Shown piece by piece: positions 25,855 to 34,382 of a DNA stretch of 64,000 bases. The translations under genes were made by a program, and so were the position numbers. Source of the DNA: Nisaea denitrificans DSM 18348. Lineage in GTDB: Bacteria; Pseudomonadota; Alphaproteobacteria; Thalassobaculales; Thalassobaculaceae. The notes under the pieces were generated by a model. The model did no database searches. It was not told the DNA's origin and saw only the letters and a program-made list of their open reading frames with translations. The stretch spans positions 1 through 64,000 of the forward strand of contig NZ_AUFM01000018.1 of NCBI RefSeq assembly GCF_000426505.1. Direction: 5' to 3'. The first letter of the stretch is position 1; each line of letters starts with the position of its first letter.

Positions 25855-26982
25855 ATGATCACACGCAGAACCCTGATTGCGGGCCTCGTCGCCTCCGGGG
25901 CAACGTCCCTGGTCTCCGCCCCGCTCACCGCCGGTCAGGCCGATGACCGCCTGCTGATGTCCTGCGCCCGAAAGCCCGATGGAAGCTTCGTTCTGGTCGG
26001 CGTCACCGAGAATGGCTCTGTACCGTTCGAGCTGCAGCTACCCGGCCGGGGCCACGCCACTACCATCTCGCCGGACGGCAGAACTGCGGTCCATATGGCC
26101 CGTCGACCCGGTCGCTTCATGCTGATCGCGGACCTTGAGACGGGAACATTGAAGGATCTGGTGAACGCGCCGGACGGCCGCCATTTCTACGGTCACGCCG
26201 GGTTCTCCCCGGACGGCCGAGTGCTCTTCACCACGGAGAACGATTTCGATAATGCAAAGGGCGCCATCGGCGTCTGGACCGTCGGCGCACGTTATGAGCG
26301 GGTCGGGGAATGGGACAGCCACGATATCGGCCCGCATGATCTCAGCCTGATGCCAGACGGCGTGACCCTCGTCATCGCCAATGGCGGCATCCTAACCCAT
26401 CCGGACAGCGGCCGGGCCAAGCTCAACATCCCCGACATGAAGCCCAGTCTGGTTTTCCTCGATGCCCGGGATGGCAGCTTCATCCGCAAGGTCGAGCTTC
26501 CGCACGAGCTGCACAAGAACAGTATCCGCCACCTCGATACCGGCCCGGACGGCACCGTGCTGTTCGGCATGCAGTATCAGGGAGACACCTCCGATGCGCC
26601 ACCGCTGGTCGGAATGATCGGCCGCGACGGCAAGAGCACCCTGTTCGATGCCCCGGAAACCCTGACACCGCAGCTCAAGGGCTATTGCGCCGACGTCGCC
26701 ATAGATCCGAGTGGAAGGTTCGGGGCCAGTACCTTCCCGCGTGGTAACCGCATCGCCATCTGGTCGATCCCGGACGGCACGCTGGTGTCTTTCAACAGCG
26801 TGCGCGACAGCGCCGGTGTTGCGGCCGGGCCTCATCCAGGCGGGTTCAGGTTCTCCACCGGTTTTGGCAAACTCCTCTCCCGCATCGCCGACCCTTCCGC
26901 ACATGTCACAGAAGGCAACCCCCAGCGATTTGCCGGACTGGCATTCGACAACCATATGACTGTACTGGAACGGCCTTTATAG
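25855..26982 (+). CDS. DUF1513 family protein, Tat-exported
   Basis: A 375-residue protein starting MITRRTLIAGLVASGATS, a twin-arginine-like signal peptide, followed by a beta-propeller-like repetitive body. Recurrent strands such as TISPDGRTAVHM, GFSPDGRVLFTT, SLMPDGVTLVIANGG and IDPSGRFGASTF point to a propeller of about seven blades. The DUF1513 family travels with imelysin and DUF1111 genes; function is not established. The ATG at 25855 overlaps a longer frame that begins upstream, which is rejected because it runs into the imelysin gene. It closes the iron-linked operon. Confidence 0.87.
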   Translation: MITRRTLIAGLVASGATSLVSAPLTAGQADDRLLMSCARKPDGSFVLVGVTENGSVPFELQLPGRGHATTISPDGRTAVHMARRPGRFMLIADLETGTLKDLVNAPDGRHFYGHAGFSPDGRVLFTTENDFDNAKGAIGVWTVGARYERVGEWDSHDIGPHDLSLMPDGVTLVIANGGILTHPDSGRAKLNIPDMKPSLVFLDARDGSFIRKVELPHELHKNSIRHLDTGPDGTVLFGMQYQGDTSDAPPLVGMIGRDGKSTLFDAPETLTPQLKGYCADVAIDPSGRFGASTFPRGNRIAIWSIPDGTLVSFNSVRDSAGVAAGPHPGGFRFSTGFGKLLSRIADPSAHVTEGNPQRFAGLAFDNHMTVLERPL

Positions 26983-27103
26983 AGGCTGTCCTGGTGCAAC
27001 AACCGGTGCGACAGTTCGGTGACTGTGTCTGATCTTCGCAACCCGGTATAAGTAAAAACAACAGATCGTCGACCTAGAACGACTGACTAATTTGGAGATA
27101 GTA

Positions 27104-27487
27104 ATGCTGCGTAAAGTCGCTATGACTGCCGTCCTCCTCGCCCTGACCGTAAGCCCGGCACTGGCCGAAGGCGATGCCGCGAAGGGCGAGAAAGTCTTCC
27201 GGAAATGCAAAGCCTGTCATGTCGTCGACAAGGAAAAGAACCGGGTCGGCCCGCATCTTGTCGGCATCATCGGCCGTTCCGCCGCGGGCGTGGAAAAATT
27301 CAAATACTCCAAGGCACTGAAAGCCAAGGCCGCAGAAGGCCTGGTGTGGGATGAAGCCAGCCTTGCGGAGTTTCTGAAGGCTCCGAAAAAATATCTCAAG
27401 GGCACAAAAATGGCATTTGTCGGCCTGAAAAAGCAGGACGATATCGACAACGTCATCGCCTACATCAAAGCCGAGAGCAGCAAGTAA
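27104..27487 (+). CDS. Cytochrome c (class I, cytochrome c2-like)
   Basis: A soluble periplasmic cytochrome of 127 residues. The signal peptide is VAMTAVLLALTVSPALA, the haem site CKACH is at residues 35-39, and the axial Met lies in KGTKMAFVG near residue 105. KVGPHLVGIIGR-type elements (here RVGPHLVGIIGR) complete the class I fold. It carries electrons between membrane complexes. The ATG at 27104 has TTTGGAG upstream; an in-frame TTG at 27092 is not needed. A 9-bp hairpin between this gene and the convergent ChaN gene may end both transcripts. Confidence 0.93.
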   Translation: MLRKVAMTAVLLALTVSPALAEGDAAKGEKVFRKCKACHVVDKEKNRVGPHLVGIIGRSAAGVEKFKYSKALKAKAAEGLVWDEASLAEFLKAPKKYLKGTKMAFVGLKKQDDIDNVIAYIKAESSK

Positions 27488-27510
27488 GACGCCTGACCAC
27501 GATAACTGCG

Positions 27511-27535
27511 CCGCGCACCGGGAACAGGTGCGCGG
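27511..27535. terminator. Hairpin between convergent cytochrome c and ChaN genes
   Basis: A perfect 9-bp stem CCGCGCACC / GGTGCGCGG with a GGGAACA loop fills the gap between the two stop codons. There is no long T run on either side, so the terminator call is moderate. Confidence 0.5.
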
Positions 27536-28510
27536 TCAGTTCTTGGTGAAGGCTTTGAACCGGGCTTCCAGATCCGCGCAGTAATCCTTGTCCGGCTGCG
27601 CCGGGTCCGTGTACCAGACATAATCGAACCTGCTGGCCGGAACCGCATGCTCCTCACCGGCCCAGACAATTTCCAGATCGCCTTCCAGCAGACCAATTGA
27701 CGCTATGTTTTTGCCGCCGAACCGCTGTTCAAGGTGAAAACCCGCGCCTGTATCGCGGCGCGCATGCTGGCCTCCGGCGATCAGCACAGCACCATCGGCC
27801 ATCACGGCCGATCGCACCATCGCCTCCGCCAGACTGGCATCCCGGGCGATCTGAACGGCGACCATCGGAGAGAGCTTCGTCCTGGGAATGAGCCCGCAAT
27901 GGCCGCGATAAACCTCATCCAGAAGCATCTCCATGACCCGCTCCGGAACGGGCTCGTCCAGCCGGAGTGTCTTGCCGAGATCGGTTTCCGCCAGATCGTC
28001 CTGGCTGATGGCACGGACCGTCTCTGAATCCAGATTACCGGCGATTATCGGCAGACCCGCTGCCAGTGCCTGCTCCGCGATCGGCCGATAGAATTTCCAG
28101 TCGGGCCAGCCGGTCTCAGCCCAACCGACGGCATCCGCAAACGCGTCCGCGTCGGTACCACCCGCCTCCAGAAAATCATCAATCGCAGGCTGCTTACCGC
28201 GCCCGATCATCTCCCAGACCAGGGCTGGCTTGCGCCCGGCGGCGATCATCCGGCGGAGAATCTCGGCCTGGATTTGGTGATGCTCCGGGTTGTCGTGCTT
28301 CTCGCCAAGCAGCACGAAGCGCCGGTCCACAAGGTCTTTCGCCAGGCGATCCAATGACAGCGGCTCACCCGTCGCCGTTTCAAACAGGGCGGGCGGCGGA
28401 GAGGCCGCGGCCGGAGCAGCAACCGAAAGGGCTGCGACGCCGACGATCAAGGCAACGCCCAGAACGCCGCGCCACCGCCCGGTAAAATGTGAGGTGTAGG
28501 ATATGGCCAT
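27536..28510 (-). CDS. ChaN-type haem-binding (DUF399) protein
   Basis: A 324-residue exported protein with an N-terminal hydrophobic signal (LGVALIVGVAALSVAAPAAA). The ChaN/Cofac_haem_bdg domain is recognisable from RFVLLGEKHDNPEHHQIQAE near residue 70 and VLIAGGQHARRDTGAGFHLE near 270. Family members bind haem through a Tyr and are iron-regulated. No lipobox Cys is visible at the signal end, so it may be soluble rather than a lipoprotein. The ATG at 28510 overlaps the stop of the upstream gene by one base (TGATG), which implies translational coupling. Confidence 0.85.
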   Translation of the reverse strand: MAISYTSHFTGRWRGVLGVALIVGVAALSVAAPAAASPPPALFETATGEPLSLDRLAKDLVDRRFVLLGEKHDNPEHHQIQAEILRRMIAAGRKPALVWEMIGRGKQPAIDDFLEAGGTDADAFADAVGWAETGWPDWKFYRPIAEQALAAGLPIIAGNLDSETVRAISQDDLAETDLGKTLRLDEPVPERVMEMLLDEVYRGHCGLIPRTKLSPMVAVQIARDASLAEAMVRSAVMADGAVLIAGGQHARRDTGAGFHLEQRFGGKNIASIGLLEGDLEIVWAGEEHAVPASRFDYVWYTDPAQPDKDYCADLEARFKAFTKN

Positions 28511-29034
28511 CAATCAAACAGGCTGTCGATCGCGCCCTGGTCCATGATGTCGTCGATCTCAGCCTGGTCGTAGCGCGGCACCGCGCCATTGATCACGCCG
28601 GAGATCTGCTCCAGCGTCAGTCTGACCTCGCGCACCTTCGCCATAGTCTGATTTCGGAACTCATCCTCGGGCACCGTTCCGTTCAGTTTCTTCAGAAGAT
28701 CCCTTGTCGCGAAGATCTGATCGTTCGCCGATCCCACCAGATCCTCAAAGGCCTGGATGTATTCGTGCGGGGCGTTTTCATAGGCCCAGATCGCCAATTC
28801 CTTGTCGGAGAATCCGCTGGCCGCGAAATGCTCGATATAGGTCGCCGGTTTCCACTCATCGACATCCTCGAGCATCTCCGGCATATCCGGGACGAGCTCA
28901 AGCAACATCACCACTTCATTGAAATGGTTCAAGTAATCGGTCGCAAGCAGGGAAGTCTCGTTGATATTGGTTCCCCGAACCAGCAACCTGTATGTCTTGG
29001 TAAGGCGAGGCTGTGTCTCCATCGCGACAACCAT
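28510..29034 (-). CDS. Hypothetical protein coupled to the ChaN gene, 174 aa
   Basis: I do not recognise this acidic, soluble protein. It has no signal peptide. The first half reads ATDYLNHFNEVVMLLELVPD and the C-terminus IDDIMDQGAIDSLFD, both amphipathic helices; the fold looks all-alpha. Its stop codon shares a base with the ChaN start, so the two are made together. GGGGAATGCGGT precedes the ATG. The tight link suggests a role with the haem-binding protein, but that is inference; it could equally be a cytosolic partner of something else. Confidence 0.7.
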   Translation of the reverse strand: MVVAMETQPRLTKTYRLLVRGTNINETSLLATDYLNHFNEVVMLLELVPDMPEMLEDVDEWKPATYIEHFAASGFSDKELAIWAYENAPHEYIQAFEDLVGSANDQIFATRDLLKKLNGTVPEDEFRNQTMAKVREVRLTLEQISGVINGAVPRYDQAEIDDIMDQGAIDSLFD

Positions 29035-29155
29035 ACCGCATTCCCCAAACGTTTTAGACCCAATTCTATGACATATATCTGCAACTCCTTAAAATTGCGT
29101 ATATTTTTAGCTAATTAATGATGTTTCGACGGTTTTCCGGCGAATTTCTGGAAAT

Positions 29156-30040
29156 TCAGTCCGGAAGGTCGAAGCCGCGCAGCTTGTCTGGATTGCGCAT
29201 GACCATGATCTCCGAGACCCACGGGTCAGCATTCACGCGGAAGCTCACGACAGCATGCGCGGCGGGGCCGTCCCGGACAATCAGGGCAAGCTGCGCGTTG
29301 ATCTCCGCCACAGTGATGGAATAGCCGGACCAGAATTTCGGCAACGCCCTACTCACAAAGGTGAGTATCCGTTCTGCCCCTTTGACAGGCCCAAGAATGG
29401 ACGCGGCCTTGCCGCCGCTGTCAGCAGTCAAAACCGCGTCGCGCGCCAGCAACCCGGCGAGGTCGTCCGCGGCTCCGGTCCGCAACGCGGTCTGGAAGGC
29501 ATCGATCAAGCATTGCTGCAGATCCCTCGGGGCAGGCTTGGTATTACCCGCCTGCCTGACATTGACCCGCGCCCGGGAGACCAGCTTGCGGCAGGCCGCC
29601 TCGGAGGTCGCGAGTTGCCCCGCTATCTCCACATATTCCATCGCGAACACGTCGTGCAGCACGAAAGCCGCCCGCTCTTTCGGCGTCAGCCTCTCCAGCA
29701 CCAGCAGGAAGGCCATGGTCACGCTTTCACTGACCATGAGATCCGTTTCCGGCGTGGCGCTTTCCCCGGTTGCCATCGGCTCCGGCAGCCAGTAGCCGAC
29801 ATAATCCGTCCGGCTTCGCCGCGCCGATTTCAACACATCGAGAGAACGCCGCGTGCAAACTGACGTCAGCCAAGCGCGAGGATGCTCGATCACATCACGG
29901 TCAGTCCCGCTCCAGGCCAGGAAGGTGTCCTGCACGACATCTTCCGCTTCGGCGCGGGAGCCAAGGAGCCGGTAGGCGAGGCCGATCAGCAATGGCCGCG
30001 CCTGTTCGAACTCCCGAATGTGATCCCCGTTCTGTGTCAT
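29156..30040 (-). CDS. ECF sigma factor of the ECF41 (SigJ-like) group
   Basis: A 294-residue sigma factor. Region 2 is LLIGLAYRLLGSRAEAEDVV (residues 16-35), the ECF41 linker signature appears as YVGYWLPEP (about 82-90), and region 4 is LTPKERAAFVLHDVFAMEYV. The long C-terminal extension has an NTF2-like fold and the TADSGGKAAS segment, close to the group's DGGGK motif; this extension controls activity instead of an anti-sigma factor. The ATG at 30040 overlaps the stop of the AhpD-like gene by one base. ECF41 factors typically drive such carboxymuconolactone decarboxylase-like genes. Confidence 0.93.
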   Translation of the reverse strand: MTQNGDHIREFEQARPLLIGLAYRLLGSRAEAEDVVQDTFLAWSGTDRDVIEHPRAWLTSVCTRRSLDVLKSARRSRTDYVGYWLPEPMATGESATPETDLMVSESVTMAFLLVLERLTPKERAAFVLHDVFAMEYVEIAGQLATSEAACRKLVSRARVNVRQAGNTKPAPRDLQQCLIDAFQTALRTGAADDLAGLLARDAVLTADSGGKAASILGPVKGAERILTFVSRALPKFWSGYSITVAEINAQLALIVRDGPAAHAVVSFRVNADPWVSEIMVMRNPDKLRGFDLPD

Positions 30041-30471
30041 CAATGCTGCGAGACCTGAATGCGGTTCCAGAGATTGATCATGGCAATGATTGCGGTCAGC
30101 GTCGAAATTTCCTTATCCGAAAAATGCTTCCGGAGCTCTTGCCGCAAGGGGCCAAGATCCGCCACAGGGTCGAGCACTGTGAGGGCCTCGGTCCAGGCCA
30201 GCGCTGCCTTCTCGGCATCGGAGAATATCCTGACATGCCGCCAGACGATCAGCCGGTCGATCCGGTCCTGCGACTCACCGTCCTGGCGGGCTTCGTCGAT
30301 ATGCATCTTCACGCAGAAAGCACACTGATTGATCTGTGAAGCGCGCAGCTTCACCAGATAGTGCAGCAGCTTGTTGAAGCCGGTTTCGGCGATGCTCGTC
30401 TCGACGGCTTCCAGCTTGCCGAGGATGGCCTCTGCGTTGGCGTAAAGGTTCACTGGTCCGGTGGCTGCCAT
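30040..30471 (-). CDS. AhpD-like carboxymuconolactone decarboxylase family protein
   Basis: A 143-residue CMD/AhpD-like protein. The redox Cys pair with the proton-relay His is CAFCVKMH (C47, C50 and H54 region), preceded by LVKLRASQINQ as in the family. It likely acts as an alkylhydroperoxidase-type reductase. The ATG at 30471 is preferred over one at 30513 because GCAGGAGAAAGAC lies just before it. Its stop overlaps the start of the ECF41 sigma gene, the usual arrangement for that sigma group, where the target gene is encoded beside the regulator. Confidence 0.9.
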   Translation of the reverse strand: MAATGPVNLYANAEAILGKLEAVETSIAETGFNKLLHYLVKLRASQINQCAFCVKMHIDEARQDGESQDRIDRLIVWRHVRIFSDAEKAALAWTEALTVLDPVADLGPLRQELRKHFSDKEISTLTAIIAMINLWNRIQVSQH

Positions 30472-30619
30472 GTCTTTCTCCTGCGTGGCGTTGCAATGTG
30501 CTTTCACAGACATGTCGAGCCAGCGCTCTACGCTGTGACATAAGCCTTACAAAAATTGTCCCGCACCATCGCGACAGCAGGGCTGGAAGTCAGCGGATCA
30601 ACAGGTTAGCTTGCGCTTT

Positions 30620-31354
30620 ATGGTCAATCGGCTCCTCGCGTTCGGCTCCCTTTTGTTCGGCACCGCCCGCGACGTGTTACCGATCGTGCTGGTCGTCGCC
30701 TTCTTCCAGTTGGCCGTCCTGCAGCAACCCTTCCCCAACCTCGGACAAACCTTGGCGGGCCTGGTTGTCGTGGTCCTCGGCCTGACATTGTTCCTGCAAG
30801 GCCTCGAGATGGCCTTGTTTCCGATCGGCGAGTTCCTTGCCGGCGCCCTCGCCCGTAAGGGCAGCCTCGTCTGGCTTTTGCTGTTTTCCTTCGGACTTGG
30901 TTTCGGCACGACGGTGGCCGAACCGTCGCTGATCGCGGTCGGCGACGAAGCTGCCCGCGTCATGGCGGAGGGCGGCTTTATTGGCAGCGACCCGGAAGCG
31001 ATGAATACCTATGCACTGGCGCTGCGCTACACGGTCGCCGTTTCGGTCGGGCTTGCCATCGTCACAGGTGTGTTCCGTATCCTGAAAGGCTGGCCGCTAC
31101 ACTGGATCATGATCGGCGGCTATGTGGTTGTGCAGGCGCTGACTGTTGTCGCGCCGGAAGAAATCATCGGCATCGCCTATGATTCCGGCGGCGTCACCAC
31201 CTCCACCGTGACCGTCCCGCTGGTCACCGCCCTCGGCGTCGGGCTGGCGACGGTCATCAAGGGCCGCAATCCGGCAATCGACGGTTTCGGGCTGATCGCC
31301 TTTGCGTCACTGTCACCCATGATTTTCGTCCTCATTTTCGGGATGGTGTTCTAA
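30620..31354 (+). CDS. DUF1538 integral membrane protein (first of a pair)
   Basis: A polytopic membrane protein of 244 residues with about six or seven helices. It has the pair of family signatures: [13 protein letters not shown] (about residue 95) and [20 protein letters not shown] (about 187-206). The same signatures recur in the next gene, so the two probably form a heteromeric unit. DUF1538 pairs have been reported as two-component Na+(Li+,K+)/H+ antiporters in Halomonas; the transport activity here is inferred. It starts at an ATG with a weak ribosome site and is followed after 2 bases by the partner. Confidence 0.88.
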   Translation: MVNRLLAFGSLLFGTARDVLPIVLVVAFFQLAVLQQPFPNLGQTLAGLVVVVLGLTLFLQGLEMALFPIGEFLAGALARKGSLVWLLLFSFGLGFGTTVAEPSLIAVGDEAARVMAEGGFIGSDPEAMNTYALALRYTVAVSVGLAIVTGVFRILKGWPLHWIMIGGYVVVQALTVVAPEEIIGIAYDSGGVTTSTVTVPLVTALGVGLATVIKGRNPAIDGFGLIAFASLSPMIFVLIFGMVF

Positions 31355-31356
31355 GC

Positions 31357-32187
31357 ATGGCGATGGAATGGGTCACCGCTCTCTACGAGGCTTTTCTCGG
31401 CACGTTGCTCGACGTGTTTCCGATCGCCGCGATCCTCGCCTTCTTCCAGCTGGTCGTACTGCGCCAGAGCATTCCGCAACTCAGCCGGGTTTTGCTTGGC
31501 TTTGTCTATGTCATCCTCGGCCTCTCACTCTTCTTGGTCGGACTGGAAGAAGCCCTGTTCCCGATTGGCGAGCTGATGGCGACGCAGTTGACCGACCCGG
31601 CCTTCATCGCCCCCGGCCGCGATATCGAAAGCCTCGACTGGACGGATTATTACTGGGTCTATCTCTTTGCCGCGGCCATCGGGTTTTCAACGACTATCGC
31701 CGAGCCGTCCCTGATCGCTGTCGCCAACAAGGCCAGCACCCTCACCGGCGGCGGTATCGACGGTCGAGGTCTGCGTATCGCCGTTGCCATCGGTGTCGCC
31801 CTCAGCATTGCCGTCGGCGCCTTCCGGATCGTCACCGGCACGCCGCTCTATCTCTACATGATCGTTGGTTACGCACTCGTAGTGCTGCAGACGATATACG
31901 CACCGCGCATGATCATTCCGCTGGCCTATGATTCCGGCGGCGTCACCACCTCCACCGTCACCGTTCCGCTGGTCACCGCCCTCGGCCTCGGCCTTGCCTC
32001 AACCGTCCCCGGACGGGACCCCGTACTGGACGGTTTCGGACTGATCGCCCTCGCCAGCCTGTTTCCGATGCTCAGCGTCATGAGTTATGCCCAGGTCGGT
32101 GCCTGGATGGCCACGCGCCGCAAAAAGCGCGAGGCCGCCTCTTCCATTTCAGAAACAGAAACCCCACAGCCAGGGAGCCAGCAATGA
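31357..32187 (+). CDS. DUF1538 integral membrane protein (second of the pair)
   Basis: A 276-residue paralogue of the preceding gene with the same motifs, [17 protein letters not shown] and [16 protein letters not shown]. It differs by a longer second loop (DPAFIAPGRDIESLDWTDYY) and a cytoplasmic basic/acidic tail, MATRRKKREAASS. Together the two proteins could form a cation or nutrient transport pore or antiporter. Its stop overlaps the ATG of the PII-like gene by 4 bases (ATGA), pointing to coordinated synthesis. Confidence 0.88.
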   Translation: MAMEWVTALYEAFLGTLLDVFPIAAILAFFQLVVLRQSIPQLSRVLLGFVYVILGLSLFLVGLEEALFPIGELMATQLTDPAFIAPGRDIESLDWTDYYWVYLFAAAIGFSTTIAEPSLIAVANKASTLTGGGIDGRGLRIAVAIGVALSIAVGAFRIVTGTPLYLYMIVGYALVVLQTIYAPRMIIPLAYDSGGVTTSTVTVPLVTALGLGLASTVPGRDPVLDGFGLIALASLFPMLSVMSYAQVGAWMATRRKKREAASSISETETPQPGSQQ

Positions 32188-32534
32188 AGTTCAAGCTGAT
32201 AGTTGCCGTGGTAAGCGATGCCAAGACCGAAGTCGTGGTCGACACCGCACGGCAGTGCGGCGGGACCGGCAGCACCGTCATTACCAATGTCCGGGGCGAG
32301 GGCCTGAAACCCTCCTCCACCTTCCTCGGCCTTACCCTTGAGGGTCAGCGGGACATCGTTCTGCTGGTTGTCGAAGAACATATGTCGCGTCATATCCTGG
32401 AAGAAATCTGCCGGGCCGCCCGGTTCGACGAGGACCTTGGCAGCGGTGTCGCCTTCCAGATCGACATCGAGGATGCTGTCGGGCTGACCTCGCAAATCAA
32501 GGAAATCGAAAAAGAGATCGAGGAAGAAATATGA
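32184..32534 (+). CDS. PII-like nitrogen-regulatory-family protein
   Basis: A 116-residue protein of the PII superfamily, which senses nucleotides (ATP/ADP/AMP) or small metabolites and changes partner activity. The fold pattern is FKLIVAVVSDAKTEVVVDTA, then the loop GGTGSTVITNVRGEG, then DIVLLVVEEHMSRHILEEIC. The classical T-loop Tyr is absent, so it is not a GlnB/GlnK but one of the PII-like subfamilies attached to transport systems. It has a 4-base overlap with both neighbours, suggesting a regulatory subunit of the DUF1538 system. Confidence 0.85.
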   Translation: MKFKLIVAVVSDAKTEVVVDTARQCGGTGSTVITNVRGEGLKPSSTFLGLTLEGQRDIVLLVVEEHMSRHILEEICRAARFDEDLGSGVAFQIDIEDAVGLTSQIKEIEKEIEEEI

Positions 32535-32938
32535 ACCACCATCCTTATGTGAAGGTTGAGGACGTGATGAGCGCTAACCCGCACGTCATCGACGGCCTCG
32601 CGACGGTGCGGAACGCCATCGACCTGATGCGTGAACACAATGTCAGCTCACTGGTCATCGAACGGCGGGACGACAAGGACGAGTACGGAGTCGTCACGGT
32701 CGGCGATATCGCAGCGCATGTCGCCAGCAAGGACCGCTCGCCGGAACGCACCAGCGTCTACGAAATCATGTCGAAGCCGGTGCTGTCTGTCGATATCGGC
32801 ATGGATATCAAATACGCGATCCGCATGCTGAACCGGTTCAAGCTGACCCGTGCACTTGTCACCCGTCAGGGCGATATGGTCGGCATCGTGACTCTCAGGG
32901 ATATGGTTGTGCGCTATACTGAGCCTGACACGGCTTAA
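32531..32938 (+). CDS. CBS-domain pair protein
   Basis: A 135-residue protein consisting only of two tandem CBS motifs, which typically bind AMP, ATP or similar adenylates. The repeats can be read as VEDVMSANPHVIDGLATVRN (residues 10-29), with GVVTVGDIAAHVASKD, and then VYEIMSKPVLSVDIGMDIKY with MVGIVTLRDMVV. Its ATG overlaps the PII-like stop by 4 bases. With the PII-like protein it gives the DUF1538 transporter two candidate energy or metabolite sensors. Confidence 0.9.
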   Translation: MNHHPYVKVEDVMSANPHVIDGLATVRNAIDLMREHNVSSLVIERRDDKDEYGVVTVGDIAAHVASKDRSPERTSVYEIMSKPVLSVDIGMDIKYAIRMLNRFKLTRALVTRQGDMVGIVTLRDMVVRYTEPDTA

Positions 32939-32956
32939 GTCGGGTAACAGGGCGAC

Positions 32957-34324
32957 ATGATCGACATTCTGAACCATTCCGCCTACAGACATCTTTTTCT
33001 CGCACAGGCGCTGTCTCTGCTCGGCAGCGGCCTGACAACCGTCGCCCTCGGACTGCTCGCCTATCAGATCGCGGGATCGGATGCCGGGCTGGTGCTTGGC
33101 ACCGCCCTCGCCATCAAGATGATCGCCTACGTCGTGCTCGGCCCGATCGGCGCCGCCCTCTCTTCCCGGTTTCGCAGAGGTCCCTTTCTCGTCGCACTGG
33201 ACCTTGTTCGGGCAGGATTCGTCTGCCTTCTGCCGTTCGTGACGGAAATCTGGCAGATCTATCTTCTGATCTTTCTCTTTCAGGCCTGTTCCGCCGCTTT
33301 CACGCCGACATTCCAGGCAACGATCCCGGACCTCCTTCCGGAGGAGCGCGATTACACGCGGGCCCTTTCCCTGTCGCGCCTGCTTTATGATCTGGAGCAA
33401 CTGGCAAGCCCCGCGCTCGCCGGATTGCTTTTGTCGGTCATGACCTTCCACGGGCTCTTTGTCGGCAACGCACTTGGCTTTCTCGCCTCGGCAGCTCTCA
33501 TCGTCACAGCATCGCTACCGGCGCAAAATCCGGACGCAATTGTGCGCAGCTTCCGTGACCGCGTCTCACGCGGAAGCTGGATCTACCTCAAGACACCACG
33601 CCTGCGCGGTTTGCTCGCGTTGAGCTTTGCGGTATCCGCCGCCGGCTCCATGGTGATCGTCAATACTGTTGTTTTCGTCCGGGACGTGCTCGGCGGCAGC
33701 GAACGGGACGTCACGCTGTTCTATGCGAGTGCGGGGCTGGGATCGATGCTCGTCGCCCTGACCCTGCCGAGACTGCTGGAGCACCGGCCGGCGCGACCGA
33801 TCATGCTTGCAGGCGGCGTGCTCCTGTCTCTCTCGCTCTGCGCCGGCACCGTAGCGGAAACCTATCTGCAAGCTCTCGCGGCATGGTGTGCAATCGGGAT
33901 CGGCACATCCATGGTGATGACCCCGTCGGGATTGCTTCTGAGACAGTCTTGTCATCCCGAGGACAGAACAGATCTGTTCGCCGCCCAGTTCGCGCTCTCA
34001 CACGCTTGCTGGCTTGTCGCCTATCCTCTGGCAGGATGGGTCGCGACGTCCTTCGGCATGGGGGTGGCCTTCTTGACACTCGCAGCCGGTGCGGCGACCG
34101 GGCTGATCGCCGCACTGATACTCTGGCCGGAACATGACCCGGTCGAACTTACTCACGAGCATGAGGATCTGGTGCATGAGCACCCTATCCCCGACGACGG
34201 GCACCATCAGGCGATACATCCTGTTCAGGGCGACCCGTCAGGACAAAAGCACCGGCATCAAAAGCTTCGCCATAGCCATACCTTTATCATCGACGATCAC
34301 CACACGGCCTGGCCGCGCGGTTAG
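32957..34324 (+). CDS. MFS transporter with a histidine-rich C-terminal tail
   Basis: A 12-helix major facilitator protein of 455 residues. The N-terminal half starts HLFLAQALSLLGSGLTTVAL, and the loop GAALSSRFRRGP resembles the usual A-motif with its basic residues. After the last helix (about residue 393) comes a cytoplasmic tail with about 14 His in the last 63 residues, in segments such as THEHEDLVHEHP and GHHQAIHP, ending HHTAWPRG. Such a tail can bind Ni, Co, Zn or Cu, so a metal efflux or metal-sensing role is a fair inference. It lies 18 bases after the CBS gene and may be part of that transcript. Confidence 0.85.
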   Translation: MIDILNHSAYRHLFLAQALSLLGSGLTTVALGLLAYQIAGSDAGLVLGTALAIKMIAYVVLGPIGAALSSRFRRGPFLVALDLVRAGFVCLLPFVTEIWQIYLLIFLFQACSAAFTPTFQATIPDLLPEERDYTRALSLSRLLYDLEQLASPALAGLLLSVMTFHGLFVGNALGFLASAALIVTASLPAQNPDAIVRSFRDRVSRGSWIYLKTPRLRGLLALSFAVSAAGSMVIVNTVVFVRDVLGGSERDVTLFYASAGLGSMLVALTLPRLLEHRPARPIMLAGGVLLSLSLCAGTVAETYLQALAAWCAIGIGTSMVMTPSGLLLRQSCHPEDRTDLFAAQFALSHACWLVAYPLAGWVATSFGMGVAFLTLAAGAATGLIAALILWPEHDPVELTHEHEDLVHEHPIPDDGHHQAIHPVQGDPSGQKHRHQKLRHSHTFIIDDHHTAWPRG

Positions 34325-34382
34325 AAACACCTTGAGATTAAGGTACTGCCGGGGAGAAGGCGATCCCGGTGCGATTGCAGTC

